In this document: positions 8,097-15,895 of the stretch, piece by piece
How the letters are laid out: each line of letters starts with the position of its first letter
Position numbering within the stretch: position 1 is the stretch's first letter
NCBI GenBank assembly: GCA_049316985.1
Contig: JBMOJB010000052.1
Coordinates: 1-21,141 of the forward strand
Reading direction: 5' to 3'
Origin: CANHEE01 sp049316985
GTDB lineage: Bacteria > Bacteroidota > Bacteroidia > Chitinophagales > Saprospiraceae
DNA length: 21,141 bases
Translations under genes and position numbers: made by a program
The notes under the pieces: model-generated
Seen by the model: only the letters and a program-made list of their open reading frames with translations
Database searches by the model: none
Told to the model about the DNA's origin: nothing

Positions 8097-8771
8097 TTAT
8101 TGAATTTTTAGAATCCGTTTGTAGTTATCGTATATTTGTAGTTTTAATTCTTCGATATCTATTTTCAAAACCTCCGATGCAACCAAGTACATGCCTTGAA
8201 TTGGTGAATTTTTATCGTCAGTTTCTAATAGTAATCTAGTACTAGGAATGTCTTTTACCAACTGCAGTAAAGGTGAACCCGTTTGATTCAGTGCAGTTCC
8301 CAGTGAAAGGTAAAAACCATTATCCAGTAGATCTTTCATAACTTGTGCATTCTTATTAAATCCATGAATTACGAATGAAATATTTGTTTTTAGCTTTTTT
8401 TTGATTGCAATAAGTTCATAATAGGCGCCTATGCAATGGATAATTATGGGTTTATTGAAGAAATCGGCAATCTCAATCTGCTGTTCCAGCACTTTCGACT
8501 GTAACGTCAACGGTGTATCAATTAATTTATCTAAACCTACTTCTCCTACTGCAACAACATTTTCATTTTTACAGGCATCTTCAAGTTGGAAAAAGTGTTG
8601 AATTATTGTATTTTTATCTATACTCCAGGGATGTATTCCGACCGAACAAGCTTGGTACAATGGACTCCAGGATTCATTTTTTCCAAGATCAATATTTACC
8701 ACAGTCAGTACGCCGTCGATATTGCTTTGGTGGTGCGCATGGAAATTAATAAATGGCAAAGTTGGGTCCAT
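8097..8771 (-). CDS. TatD-family metal-dependent hydrolase (short form)
   Basis: Putative metal-dependent nuclease/hydrolase of the amidohydrolase fold. Counting from the ATG at 8771, the metal-binding motif HAH is at residues 11-13 (FINFHAHH), GEVGLD at 76-81 gives the bridging Glu (E77), IIHC at 110-113 and VIHG at 134-137 give the further His ligands, and LLETDD at 181-186 holds the catalytic Asp. At 224 aa it is shorter than classical TatD (about 260) and matches the compact form common in Bacteroidota. The frame extends upstream to a TTG at 8798, but no homolog-like sequence is there and the ATG is nine codons in, so I prefer the ATG. It is the first gene of the tatD-tcdA-queE operon. 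Substrate unknown. Confidence 0.87.
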   Translation of the reverse strand: MDPTLPFINFHAHHQSNIDGVLTVVNIDLGKNESWSPLYQACSVGIHPWSIDKNTIIQHFFQLEDACKNENVVAVGEVGLDKLIDTPLTLQSKVLEQQIEIADFFNKPIIIHCIGAYYELIAIKKKLKTNISFVIHGFNKNAQVMKDLLDNGFYLSLGTALNQTGSPLLQLVKDIPSTRLLLETDDKNSPIQGMYLVASEVLKIDIEELKLQIYDNYKRILKIQ

Positions 8772-8853
8772 TCGAGTAGGTTCTGATATTTTTACCAAAT
8801 AAAAATATAATTGTAAAGTAATTTGATTTCAAAAGATTAATCAAAATTGCGTG

Positions 8854-8861
8854 CAAAGGTA
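8854..8861 (-). promoter_or_regulatory. -7 box upstream of the tatD-tcdA-queE operon
   Basis: TACCTTTG on the minus strand (8861-8854) matches TAnnTTTG. No TTG is found at the usual -33 spacing. The leader to the ATG at 8771 would be about 75 nt. Confidence 0.4.
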
Positions 8862-8906
8862 CTCAATTTCTCGTTTCTTCATAAACTGAATACAAAAGAG
8901 AATAGA

Positions 8907-8936
8907 ATCAGCTCAACAAATTCTGATAGAGCTGAT
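8907..8936 (-). terminator. Weak terminator-like hairpin at the end of the GT4 gene
   Basis: ATCAGCTC (8907-8914) pairs perfectly with GAGCTGAT (8929-8936) around a 14-nt loop. On the minus strand the stem contains the stop codon of the glycosyltransferase and is followed by TCTATTCTCTTTTG, which is pyrimidine-rich but not a clean T tract. Confidence 0.4.
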
Positions 8937-10026
8937 GAACTTGAGTGGTAACTTTTTTAGAACTAAAATTTTCTTGAGCATAGGTTAATCCGTCGGCAAT
9001 CATTTTTTGTCTTAAAATTGAATCTGCGAGCGATTTTTCGATGGCACTTGCGATTTCTTCTGAAGATTTTGGATTTACCAATAACGAAGAGGGACCTGCT
9101 GCCTCTGGAAGACACGATACGTTTGATGTGATTACAGGAATCTTCGAAAATAAGGCCTCAATTACGGGTATTCCAAATCCTTCGTATTCAGAAGGATAGA
9201 GAAAAATAGAAGCACCACGGTACAAAGCCGGCAATTGACTGTAGATCATTTTTTCAATAAAATATACTTGATCTTTCCACTTTTTTTCAGCAATTTTTTC
9301 TTTTACCTTTTTGAAATAAGTTGAACCTTGACCAACTACCACCAATGGAAGTCGAACCGAATCCGGGATAATATCCATGGCTTCAATGATACGCAGCAGA
9401 TTTTTTCTTTCAATAACAGAGCCCACATACAACATGTATTCGCTGGGCAAATTTGAAATTTGGAGCGATTCAACTTCCATTTCCGAATGCTGAAAGTTTT
9501 CTCCGCAGGTTTGATAGATCACTATTATTTTTGCGGGGTCGATCTGGTAGAAATTTATTATATCTCGCTTGGTTTGTTCACTGATAGCAATAATTCTGTC
9601 TGAATGCAAGCAGGCATATCTAAATTTGAAATCGTATAATTTTCGCTGAAGTGCAGGGGTGTATTCGGGGTAAACTTTAAATACCAGATCATGCATAGTA
9701 ACTACTGTTTTTACTTGCAAGTCTTGGATTCCCATAGGGATTTCATGACTAAGTCCATGAAAAATCTGCGCGCCACTTTTTCGAATGTCTTTTTTTACAT
9801 CCCAGGTGCGCCAAACGGCATGAAAAGGGTGTGGAGCTGAATGGGTAGAAAAAGCAGGATTGTCTATAAAAAATTGCGTTGATGAATTGAGCTTAATTTC
9901 CGGTGCAAACAACTGATAATCATCCTCCGGAAAATATTTTGCTAAATTTTTTAATAGAGTACGGCTGTAGTTGCCCAAGCCTGTAAAATTCTGAAAAAGT
10001 CGTTTGGCATCGAAAGCAATTGTCAT
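8908..10026 (-). CDS. Glycosyltransferase family 4 (group 1) protein
   Basis: Retaining GT-B glycosyltransferase that probably moves a hexose or mannose from a nucleotide sugar during envelope polysaccharide or glycolipid assembly. The N-terminal domain starts with the acceptor-side fold and a glycine loop (FTGLGNYSR, about 14-22). MLYVGSVIERKN marks the start of the donor domain. The donor-binding EX7E region is SEYEGFGIPVIEAL (about 279-292), followed by VITSNVSCLPEAAG. The length of 372 aa is typical. No membrane segment is seen, so it is probably peripheral at the inner face of the cytoplasmic membrane. Its ATG (10026-10024) overlaps the TGA of the DUF4199 gene upstream by 4 nt, so it is translationally coupled to that gene. 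Donor and acceptor cannot be read from sequence. Confidence 0.9.
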   Translation of the reverse strand: MTIAFDAKRLFQNFTGLGNYSRTLLKNLAKYFPEDDYQLFAPEIKLNSSTQFFIDNPAFSTHSAPHPFHAVWRTWDVKKDIRKSGAQIFHGLSHEIPMGIQDLQVKTVVTMHDLVFKVYPEYTPALQRKLYDFKFRYACLHSDRIIAISEQTKRDIINFYQIDPAKIIVIYQTCGENFQHSEMEVESLQISNLPSEYMLYVGSVIERKNLLRIIEAMDIIPDSVRLPLVVVGQGSTYFKKVKEKIAEKKWKDQVYFIEKMIYSQLPALYRGASIFLYPSEYEGFGIPVIEALFSKIPVITSNVSCLPEAAGPSSLLVNPKSSEEIASAIEKSLADSILRQKMIADGLTYAQENFSSKKVTTQVHQLYQNLLS

Positions 10027-10538
10027 CTTCTTCTTTGTAAAATGAAGGTCAGCAGGTAAGACAATACGAATCCGCCTATGATTCCCCGGCCCATTTGTAA
10101 TAGCACTGACGAAAGATTAACTTCTGCTAAACCTTTCGTTTCCAACTCATGTATCATATTTGACCACTGCTGAACTTCTTGAATATCAGTTGCTTTTGCT
10201 TTTAGTGCTTCATATGCAATCAACATTTGTTGTTTTTGAAAATCCAAAAGTGTTGTATCAATATAATTGACCATTGTGTAGTACCACACGTAATATATCA
10301 ATTCTGAGAGAACAAAAATGAGGAAAAGCTGCTTAAGAAGGTTTGAAAAGTTGATATCGGTGTTAAGTAAGAGCTTATTGCCAACCTGCCACATGATAAA
10401 AACGGTTACCAAAAGAGATCCGAAATATACCCAGGTGTTGAATATAAGTGCCTTGTTGAAACTGTAGAAACACATCAGTAAAGCAATTGTACCAATTCCA
10501 GCAAGTATACCCCATTTTATTGACAAATTATTGTTCAT
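10023..10538 (-). CDS. DUF4199-like four-helix membrane protein (second of pair)
   Basis: 171 aa with hydrophobic helices at about 9-27, 33-50, 66-86 and 149-166. A soluble, partly helical loop (about 95-145) lies between helices 3 and 4, and a basic tail (QRRR) follows. This helix-helix-helix-loop-helix plan is that of DUF4199, a Bacteroidota inner-membrane family of unknown role. Similarity to its upstream neighbour is in plan more than in sequence, so the pair may be diverged duplicates. It is joined by ATGA overlaps both to the DUF4199 gene before it (10538-10535) and to the GT4 gene after it, so all three are one translationally coupled unit. A role in presenting or organising the glycosyltransferase substrate is only a guess. 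Confidence 0.72.
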   Translation of the reverse strand: MNNNLSIKWGILAGIGTIALLMCFYSFNKALIFNTWVYFGSLLVTVFIMWQVGNKLLLNTDINFSNLLKQLFLIFVLSELIYYVWYYTMVNYIDTTLLDFQKQQMLIAYEALKAKATDIQEVQQWSNMIHELETKGLAEVNLSSVLLQMGRGIIGGFVLSYLLTFILQRRR

Positions 10539-11089
10539 AATTCATCAGAAGGTTGATTTGTAGAAAAGGGGCTATTGGGTTTTCTTTTTAAAATAGCAGC
10601 TATAATTGCGGAAACGATTGTCATCATTACACCTCCTTTTACAATGTTGCCCAACATTCCGGATAAAGAACCTGCATTTTTAACATCTTCAATAGCTTTT
10701 TCTGCATCGGCTTCCGGCACATTAAATTTTTCGAACATTGTAGCCATTTGGTCAGCCATGTTTTCATAAAATAAGGGGTCGATAAAATGGGTATAAAAAT
10801 ACTGACCAATATTGCTGACCAACATGCCAATCATCGATATTCCGAATGTAACAGCAAAAGCCTGACCAAAGGTAATGAAGCCGTTCAGTTCTTTATCGCG
10901 GTGAAAACGAACACCGACAACAAGAATGGCGATACTCACTGCCATTGAGACCAGACCAAAAAGCAAAGAAGAGGTCATACTACTGAAATCCATTAAGCCG
11001 CTAAGGATGCCTGCGATAAACATTACGAAGCTAACCAGGCCGCTAATGATGCCATATCTGAAAATTGTTGGATGTGGAGACGTTTGCAT
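10535..11089 (-). CDS. DUF4199 domain membrane protein (first of pair)
   Basis: 184 aa with four predicted membrane helices (about 11-31, 38-60, 74-95 and 148-166) and a soluble loop between helices 3 and 4 (about 97-145). The segment FHRDKELNGFITFGQAFAV between helices 2 and 3 is the most family-like part; DUF4199 proteins usually carry a G-[FY]-[IM]-[TS]-F-[GK]-[QK] motif there. The function of the family is unknown. It is the first gene of the DUF4199-DUF4199-GT4 unit and shares an ATGA overlap with the next gene. A possible -7 box lies at 11137-11130. It diverges from mutS2 across about 200 bp. Confidence 0.85.
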   Translation of the reverse strand: MQTSPHPTIFRYGIISGLVSFVMFIAGILSGLMDFSSMTSSLLFGLVSMAVSIAILVVGVRFHRDKELNGFITFGQAFAVTFGISMIGMLVSNIGQYFYTHFIDPLFYENMADQMATMFEKFNVPEADAEKAIEDVKNAGSLSGMLGNIVKGGVMMTIVSAIIAAILKRKPNSPFSTNQPSDEL

Positions 11090-11129
11090 ATGAATAAAAT
11101 AATTTAAAATTAGGAATATTTAGAAGTGA

Positions 11130-11137
11130 CAAAGATA
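11130..11137 (-). promoter_or_regulatory. -7 box upstream of the DUF4199/GT4 operon
   Basis: TATCTTTG on the minus strand (11137-11130) matches TAnnTTTG and sits about 40 bp before the first ATG. No clear -33 TTG lies at 19-21 bp. For the divergent mutS2 the best plus-strand candidate is the near match TAACTTTA at 11255-11262, which also lacks a -33 box. Confidence 0.4.
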
Positions 11138-11287
11138 ATTGCATTAGGACCAATATTTCTTTTTTTTCGACCCATATATTCGGAAGTTCGGCAATAAAAC
11201 AAAAAGATTGGTTTGATTCGGAACTCATTTCGCAAAAAATTGTTAATTGCACCATAACTTTACCGACATTTTTTAGTTATTACTGAC

Positions 11288-13681
11288 ATGCAACTCGAAC
11301 CTAAGGATTTATACGAAAAACTGGAATTTGACAAAATCGTTGAATTGACATCGAAAGAGTGTTTAGGCTCTTTGGGCGTAGCATTTATGCATCAACTTAG
11401 TCCGTCGATAAATATGGATGAGATTGATCGCAAATTGAAAGAAGTCAATGAACTGAAAATTTCTATCCTCAAGAGTGACAAATTTCCGATCCAAAATTAT
11501 TTTGATATTAAGGAGGAGTTAAAAATGCTTGAGATAGAAGACTATGTACTGCCGATCGAAGGCATGCAAAAAATCAATACTTTATTGTTGCTCATCGGTG
11601 ATATTTATCGCTTTTTTACCAGTGCCAGAAAGGAAGTTTATCCCACGTTGTTCCAGATTATTCAAAATGTACATTTTGATGATAACCTTGCTATTTCTAT
11701 TGGGAAAGTGATTGATCAAAATGGAGAAATTCGAAGTGATGCATCACCTGAATTACAGAAGATCCGCAAACAGATTTTTAATCGCCAACGTGAGTTGGAT
11801 AAGGAGTTTCGAAGCATAGCAGGTCAAATGAGACAAAAAGGTTGGCTGACGGACAATGAAGAGACCTTTAGAAATGGTCGGAGGGTATTGTCAGTGCCTT
11901 CAGAACATAAAAGAAAAATCAGAGGTATCATACATGATGAATCAGCAACCGGCAAGACTTGTTATATCGAGCCGGAGGCAGTAATTGAAATCAATAACGA
12001 TATTTTTGAGCTTGAACACGATGAACTTAGAGAAATTTACCGTATTCTCAAAGATTTAAGTGCTAAGCTACGGCCGTACACTCCTCAAATGAGAAGTTAT
12101 CTTGATTTGGCTGAACGATTTGATGTTATTCAGGCTAAGGCAAGGGTGGCGGTTAAGATGAATGCCAATATGCCGCAGCTGGTTGACAAAGCTTGTTTCG
12201 GTATTTTTAAGGGTCATCATCCGTTGCTGTTACTTAAAAACAAAGAATCGGGAAAAAAGACAGTTCCGTTTGACATGACTTTGTTGCGGGATAATAGAAT
12301 TTTACTGATTTCAGGCCCCAATGCCGGAGGAAAGTCGATAACTATGAAGGCCATTGGATTATTGCAACTGATGACCCAATGTGGCATGTTAATTCCTGTC
12401 AGCGAAGTTTCAGAAGTTGGAATTTTTCATAAAATCTTTGCAGATATCGGTGATCAACAAAGTTTGGAGGACGAATTAAGTACTTATAGTTCAAGATTGA
12501 ATCTGGCCAAGAAATTTGTGGAAAAAGCGGACGAAAGGACTTTATTGTTAATAGACGAATTTGGTGCCGGAACTGATCCTCAAATTGGCGGAGCAATTGC
12601 TGAATCCATTTTAAAAGAACTTAATGAAAAGGGATGCTGGGGCATTTTGAATACACATTATTCCAATTTAAAGGTCTTTGCATTTAATACCAAGGGGCTA
12701 TTAAATGGTTGTATGCTTTTCGATAAAGACACTTTGTCGGCCACTTATGAGTTAAGAATTGGACGTCCCGGCTCATCTTATGCGTTTGAAATTGCGGAGA
12801 AAGTAGGGCTTCCTCGGAAGTTGCTTAATTATGCCAAACATAAAACCGGGAAAAATGAAAAAGCAGTCGATGAATTACTGGTAGATCTTCAGAAGGAGAA
12901 GCAGGAGATAGAGGAACACCTGGATGAATTGAAACAGAAAGACCGAGAATTGCAACGCCTGATAAAAGCTTATCAGGAAATGCATAAGGAATATGAGTAT
13001 AAGCGGAAGAAGCTAAAATTAGAAATTAAAGAAGCTGAACTGCAATCTTTTGCAAGAGATGGACAAGATCTGGAACGGCTAATCCGAGATATCCGAGAAC
13101 AACAAAATCTTGAAAAAGCTAAAGAACTTGCCACACAAAGAAAGCAAGAGAAAGAAAAGCTGATGATGGAAGTTGAAGTGCTAAACAACGATATTCACCA
13201 TATTCCCATTACACATCAAGATTTAAAAAGAGGACAACTCCAGGTGGGAGATCTCGTCAAAGCAATCAAAGGTGGTGCGATCGGTAGAATAGAAAGAATA
13301 GAAAAAAGCAAAGCGGTCGTCATCATGGGTTCAATGCGCATAGAATTCAAGGTTAGTGATTTGCAACATGTTCCTGAACAACTCGAAATTATTGATCGCA
13401 GCAGGGTGCAGCTGGATTTTGTTCAGCAAGCGGCACAGTTTGAATCCCGAATTGATTTAAGGGGAATGCGAATGGGAGAGGCGATGATTACCTTGCAAAA
13501 TTTTCTGGACAGAGCTTTAATGACTTCGACCAGAACAGTAATTGTTTTGCATGGCAAAGGAGATGGTATTTTGAGGAGAATGGTGATTCAAAAACTCAGA
13601 GAATACAAAGACATATCGAATATTCATCATGCACCTGAGGATGAAGGGGGCAACGGAATTACCATCGCAGATTTAATTTAA
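11288..13681 (+). CDS. mutS2: Endonuclease MutS2
   Basis: MutS-family ATPase with a C-terminal Smr nuclease domain. In other bacteria MutS2 limits homologous recombination or splits collided ribosomes. It lacks the mismatch-recognition domain of MutS. Helical core and clamp regions occupy the first ~330 residues. Walker A GPNAGGKS is at about 343-350, the dimer-signature region EDELSTYSSRL follows, and Walker B LLLIDEFGAGTDP is at about 418-430. A long charged coiled coil (about 510-630) leads to a KOW-like strand region (QLQVGDLVKAIKGGAIGRIE). The Smr domain (about 720-797) has IDLRGMR and the nuclease loop LHGKGDGILR. The length of 797 aa is typical. It is monocistronic and converges with the response regulator, leaving only 12 bp between stops. 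Confidence 0.96.
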   Translation: MQLEPKDLYEKLEFDKIVELTSKECLGSLGVAFMHQLSPSINMDEIDRKLKEVNELKISILKSDKFPIQNYFDIKEELKMLEIEDYVLPIEGMQKINTLLLLIGDIYRFFTSARKEVYPTLFQIIQNVHFDDNLAISIGKVIDQNGEIRSDASPELQKIRKQIFNRQRELDKEFRSIAGQMRQKGWLTDNEETFRNGRRVLSVPSEHKRKIRGIIHDESATGKTCYIEPEAVIEINNDIFELEHDELREIYRILKDLSAKLRPYTPQMRSYLDLAERFDVIQAKARVAVKMNANMPQLVDKACFGIFKGHHPLLLLKNKESGKKTVPFDMTLLRDNRILLISGPNAGGKSITMKAIGLLQLMTQCGMLIPVSEVSEVGIFHKIFADIGDQQSLEDELSTYSSRLNLAKKFVEKADERTLLLIDEFGAGTDPQIGGAIAESILKELNEKGCWGILNTHYSNLKVFAFNTKGLLNGCMLFDKDTLSATYELRIGRPGSSYAFEIAEKVGLPRKLLNYAKHKTGKNEKAVDELLVDLQKEKQEIEEHLDELKQKDRELQRLIKAYQEMHKEYEYKRKKLKLEIKEAELQSFARDGQDLERLIRDIREQQNLEKAKELATQRKQEKEKLMMEVEVLNNDIHHIPITHQDLKRGQLQVGDLVKAIKGGAIGRIERIEKSKAVVIMGSMRIEFKVSDLQHVPEQLEIIDRSRVQLDFVQQAAQFESRIDLRGMRMGEAMITLQNFLDRALMTSTRTVIVLHGKGDGILRRMVIQKLREYKDISNIHHAPEDEGGNGITIADLI

Positions 13682-13693
13682 AGCTCGTGACGT

Positions 13694-14107
13694 CTATGAT
13701 CTGGTTGGCACAAGGTTATTCAGTGCCCAAAATTGAACGATAGCTTTGATGTTTTCATTGAAGGTTTCGTAATCAATAGGTTTACAGACGTATGCATTTG
13801 CACCATAATCATAACAGGCAAGCACATCTGTTTTGCTGGAAGATGTAGTAAAAACGACAACGGGAATGCTGCTCAACCGTGGCGTTGCTTTTAGCTTTTT
13901 CAAGATTTCAATTCCATTTATCCGAGGCATATTGAGATCGAGAAGAATCAACACAACCTGAGAGAGGTCATCTGTTTCGAAAAAGTGAAACAATTCATCA
14001 TTACCGGAAGCGTGGTGTATTTTCACGGGCAATTCTAATTCGCTGACTGCAATTTTAACCAATTCGGCATCGGCGATATTGTCTTCCACTAAAATAATTT
14101 TCTTCAT
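13694..14107 (-). CDS. Single-domain response regulator (CheY/Rcp1-like receiver)
   Basis: 137-aa stand-alone receiver domain with no output domain. The acidic pocket is E8/D9 (LVEDN), the phospho-acceptor is D57 (LLLDLNMPRING), the switch Thr is T87 (VFTTSSS) and the conserved Lys is K109 (CKPID). The fold resembles Rcp1-type regulators that pair with phytochrome or hybrid histidine kinases. Signalling by protein-protein contact is expected from the missing effector domain. It starts 17 bp after the GT2 gene and is probably co-transcribed with it. No histidine kinase is in the window, so its partner is unknown. Confidence 0.92.
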   Translation of the reverse strand: MKKIILVEDNIADAELVKIAVSELELPVKIHHASGNDELFHFFETDDLSQVVLILLDLNMPRINGIEILKKLKATPRLSSIPVVVFTTSSSKTDVLACYDYGANAYVCKPIDYETFNENIKAIVQFWALNNLVPTRS

Positions 14108-14124
14108 TTTCTACTTTTCTTGCC

Positions 14125-15066
14125 TTATTCAGTTTGTTCAATAATATTAGTGTCTTCAACAATATACAGGGGGCGCTTTCTTATGTCGGTATTCATTCTG
14201 CTCATGTATTCTCCAATAATTCCAATTGCTATCATTTGAATACCACCGATAAAGAGAACGCTGATCATCAAAGATGTCCACCCTTGTACATAGTCTTTCA
14301 GGATAAAGCGCGAATAGAAAGCAAAGAGAATTACTACAAATGCGATAAATGAAACCATAAAACCGAACCAAGTAACAACTTTTAAAGGGAAGTCTGAAAA
14401 GGCAGTTATTCCATCTAAGGCAAATCTGATCATTTTTCTGTAAGTATACCCGGATTTGCCGTGCAAGCGCTCTTCTCGTTCATATTCCAATGAAGTTTGA
14501 CGAAATCCAATCCAGGCTATTTGACCACGAAGAAACTTATGTGATTCAGGCATTGCCTTTAAAATATCTACAATTTTCCTGTCCATAATGCGGAAATCAC
14601 CCGTATCAACAGGAATATCAACGGAAGTTATTTTTTTAAGAATTCTGTAAAACCAAAAAGCAGTTTTTTGTTTCAACCAGGATTCTCCTTTTCGGGATTT
14701 TCTCCTGGCGAAAATCACTTCAAAACCTTCATTTAATTTTTCATACAGTTGAGGAATAAATTCAGGAGGATCTTGCAAATCTGCATCAATAATAACAATT
14801 TTGTTGCCAATAGCTTTCTCAAGGCCGGCACTAACGGCTATTTGGTGACCGAAATTTCTGCTGAAATGAATGTACTTTACACGGTCATCTTTTATAGACA
14901 TTTGTTTAAGCAATAATAATGAAGAATCCTTGCTGCCGTCGTTGACATACAATAGCTCGTAGGATACTTTCATTTGACTTAAGACCTTTTCCAGTCGCCC
15001 ATTTAAAACAGTTATATTTGCTGCTTCGTTATAAACGGGAATTACTACCGACAACTCAACTTCCAT
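14125..15066 (-). CDS. GT2 polyprenyl-phosphate glycosyltransferase (GtrB/DPM1-like)
   Basis: 313 aa. Inverting GT-A enzyme expected to make polyprenyl-phosphate-linked sugar at the cytoplasmic face of the inner membrane. Residues 5-14 (LSVVIPVYNE) begin the nucleotide-binding fold, YVNDGSKD is at 40-47, SRNFGHQIAVSAGL at 69-82, and the metal-binding DAD motif with QDPP follows at 94-101. TGDFRIMDRK and the amphipathic region with the conserved R-x-x-G-x-S-x-[YF] pattern (ERLHGKSGYTYRKM) follow. The C-terminus has two membrane helices (about 240-262 and 273-296), as in GtrB and ArnC-type enzymes. The response regulator gene follows 17 bp later. Its -7 box is at 15122-15115, back to back with that of the divergent esterase. 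The acceptor pathway is not visible here. Confidence 0.93.
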   Translation of the reverse strand: MEVELSVVIPVYNEAANITVLNGRLEKVLSQMKVSYELLYVNDGSKDSSLLLLKQMSIKDDRVKYIHFSRNFGHQIAVSAGLEKAIGNKIVIIDADLQDPPEFIPQLYEKLNEGFEVIFARRKSRKGESWLKQKTAFWFYRILKKITSVDIPVDTGDFRIMDRKIVDILKAMPESHKFLRGQIAWIGFRQTSLEYEREERLHGKSGYTYRKMIRFALDGITAFSDFPLKVVTWFGFMVSFIAFVVILFAFYSRFILKDYVQGWTSLMISVLFIGGIQMIAIGIIGEYMSRMNTDIRKRPLYIVEDTNIIEQTE

Positions 15067-15114
15067 ATGATTTTCTATATAATGAGCGGCAATTTTCCTT
15101 TTTTAAATTCGTCT

Positions 15115-15122
15115 CAAATATA
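15115..15122 (-). promoter_or_regulatory. -7 box of the GT2/response-regulator operon
   Basis: TATATTTG on the minus strand (15122-15115) matches TAnnTTTG, with a leader of about 42 nt to the ATG at 15066. No TTG occurs at the usual -33 distance. It sits 11 bp from the oppositely oriented box at 15134-15141. Confidence 0.45.
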
Positions 15123-15133
15123 GCAGAATCACC

Positions 15134-15141
15134 TATCTTTG
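15134..15141 (+). promoter_or_regulatory. -7 box of the SGNH esterase gene
   Basis: TATCTTTG at 15134-15141 matches TAnnTTTG. The predicted start is near 15148, so the mRNA leader would be very short (about 3-12 nt depending on which ATG is used). The TTG inside this box must not be taken as the start codon. Confidence 0.5.
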
Positions 15142-15150
15142 TTAAAACAA

Positions 15151-15843
15151 ATGAATAAAATGATTAGAAATTGGTTAATTTTTGTGCTTTTTCCGGGCTT
15201 ATTTGTTATTTCCTGTAATCAGCAGCAGAATAGCAATAAGCAAGTTGAGCAACCTGCACAAAAAGAACTTGCAAATATGAATCTTCAGAAGAATAAGACT
15301 ATTATTTTTTTTGGAAATAGTCTTACTGCTGCTTTTGGTTTAAGTATAGCTGAAGGCTTTGCCGGCAGAATAGAAAAAAGGCTGGATTCCTTACAATTGG
15401 GTTACAAAGTAATTCATGCAGGTAATAGTGGAGAAACTACAGCCGGGGGAGTCTCCAGAGTTGACTGGGTGATCTCAGAAGGAAAAGTAGATATTTTTAT
15501 ACTTGAATTGGGTGGAAACGATGCGCTAAGAGGTCTAAAAGTGAATGAAACTGAGAAGAATTTACAAACGATCATTGATAAAGTTCGACTAAAGAATCCT
15601 GACTGCAAAATTGTATTAGCTGGAATGTATGCACCTACTAATATGGGTAATACTTATACCCAGTCATTTCAGGCTATTTATCCCAGATTAGCAAAGAAAA
15701 ACAAAATTTCATTAATTCCATTCCTACTAGAAGGAGTCGGAGGTATTCCAGCACTAAATTTAGCCGATGGAATTCATCCAACACCTGAAGGGCACAAGAT
15801 AGTCAGCGCGAATGTTTGGCAGGTTTTGAAGGGTATTTTGTAA
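15151..15843 (+). CDS. SGNH/GDSL-family esterase (arylesterase/TesA-like), predicted lipoprotein
   Basis: Serine hydrolase related to TesA/arylesterase-type lysophospholipases. From the ATG at 15151 a short hydrophobic leader ends in the lipobox VISC (Cys22), so it is predicted to be a lipoprotein. The SGNH blocks follow in order: block I FFGNSLTAAFG (nucleophile Ser; GNSL instead of the usual GDSL), block II AGNSGETTAGG with the oxyanion Gly, block III GGNDALRG with Asn, and block V DGIHPTPEGH with the catalytic Asp and His. About 230 aa is normal. The frame extends to a TTG at 15139, but that codon is part of the -7 box, so ATG 15151 or 15160 is the real start; the second would leave a 12-nt leader. 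It is transcribed alone, divergent from the GT2 and convergent with the repressor gene. Confidence 0.88.
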   Translation: MNKMIRNWLIFVLFPGLFVISCNQQQNSNKQVEQPAQKELANMNLQKNKTIIFFGNSLTAAFGLSIAEGFAGRIEKRLDSLQLGYKVIHAGNSGETTAGGVSRVDWVISEGKVDIFILELGGNDALRGLKVNETEKNLQTIIDKVRLKNPDCKIVLAGMYAPTNMGNTYTQSFQAIYPRLAKKNKISLIPFLLEGVGGIPALNLADGIHPTPEGHKIVSANVWQVLKGIL

Positions 15844-15895
15844 TGAATTTTCTATCGATATTTACATCCATTTCTTCAGATTGTTTGCCAACACA

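Noticed and set aside
11255..11262. TAACTTTA as a mutS2 promoter
   Set aside because: One mismatch in the TTTG part and no TTG at 19-21 bp; the only nearby TTG (11240-11242) is 12 bp away.
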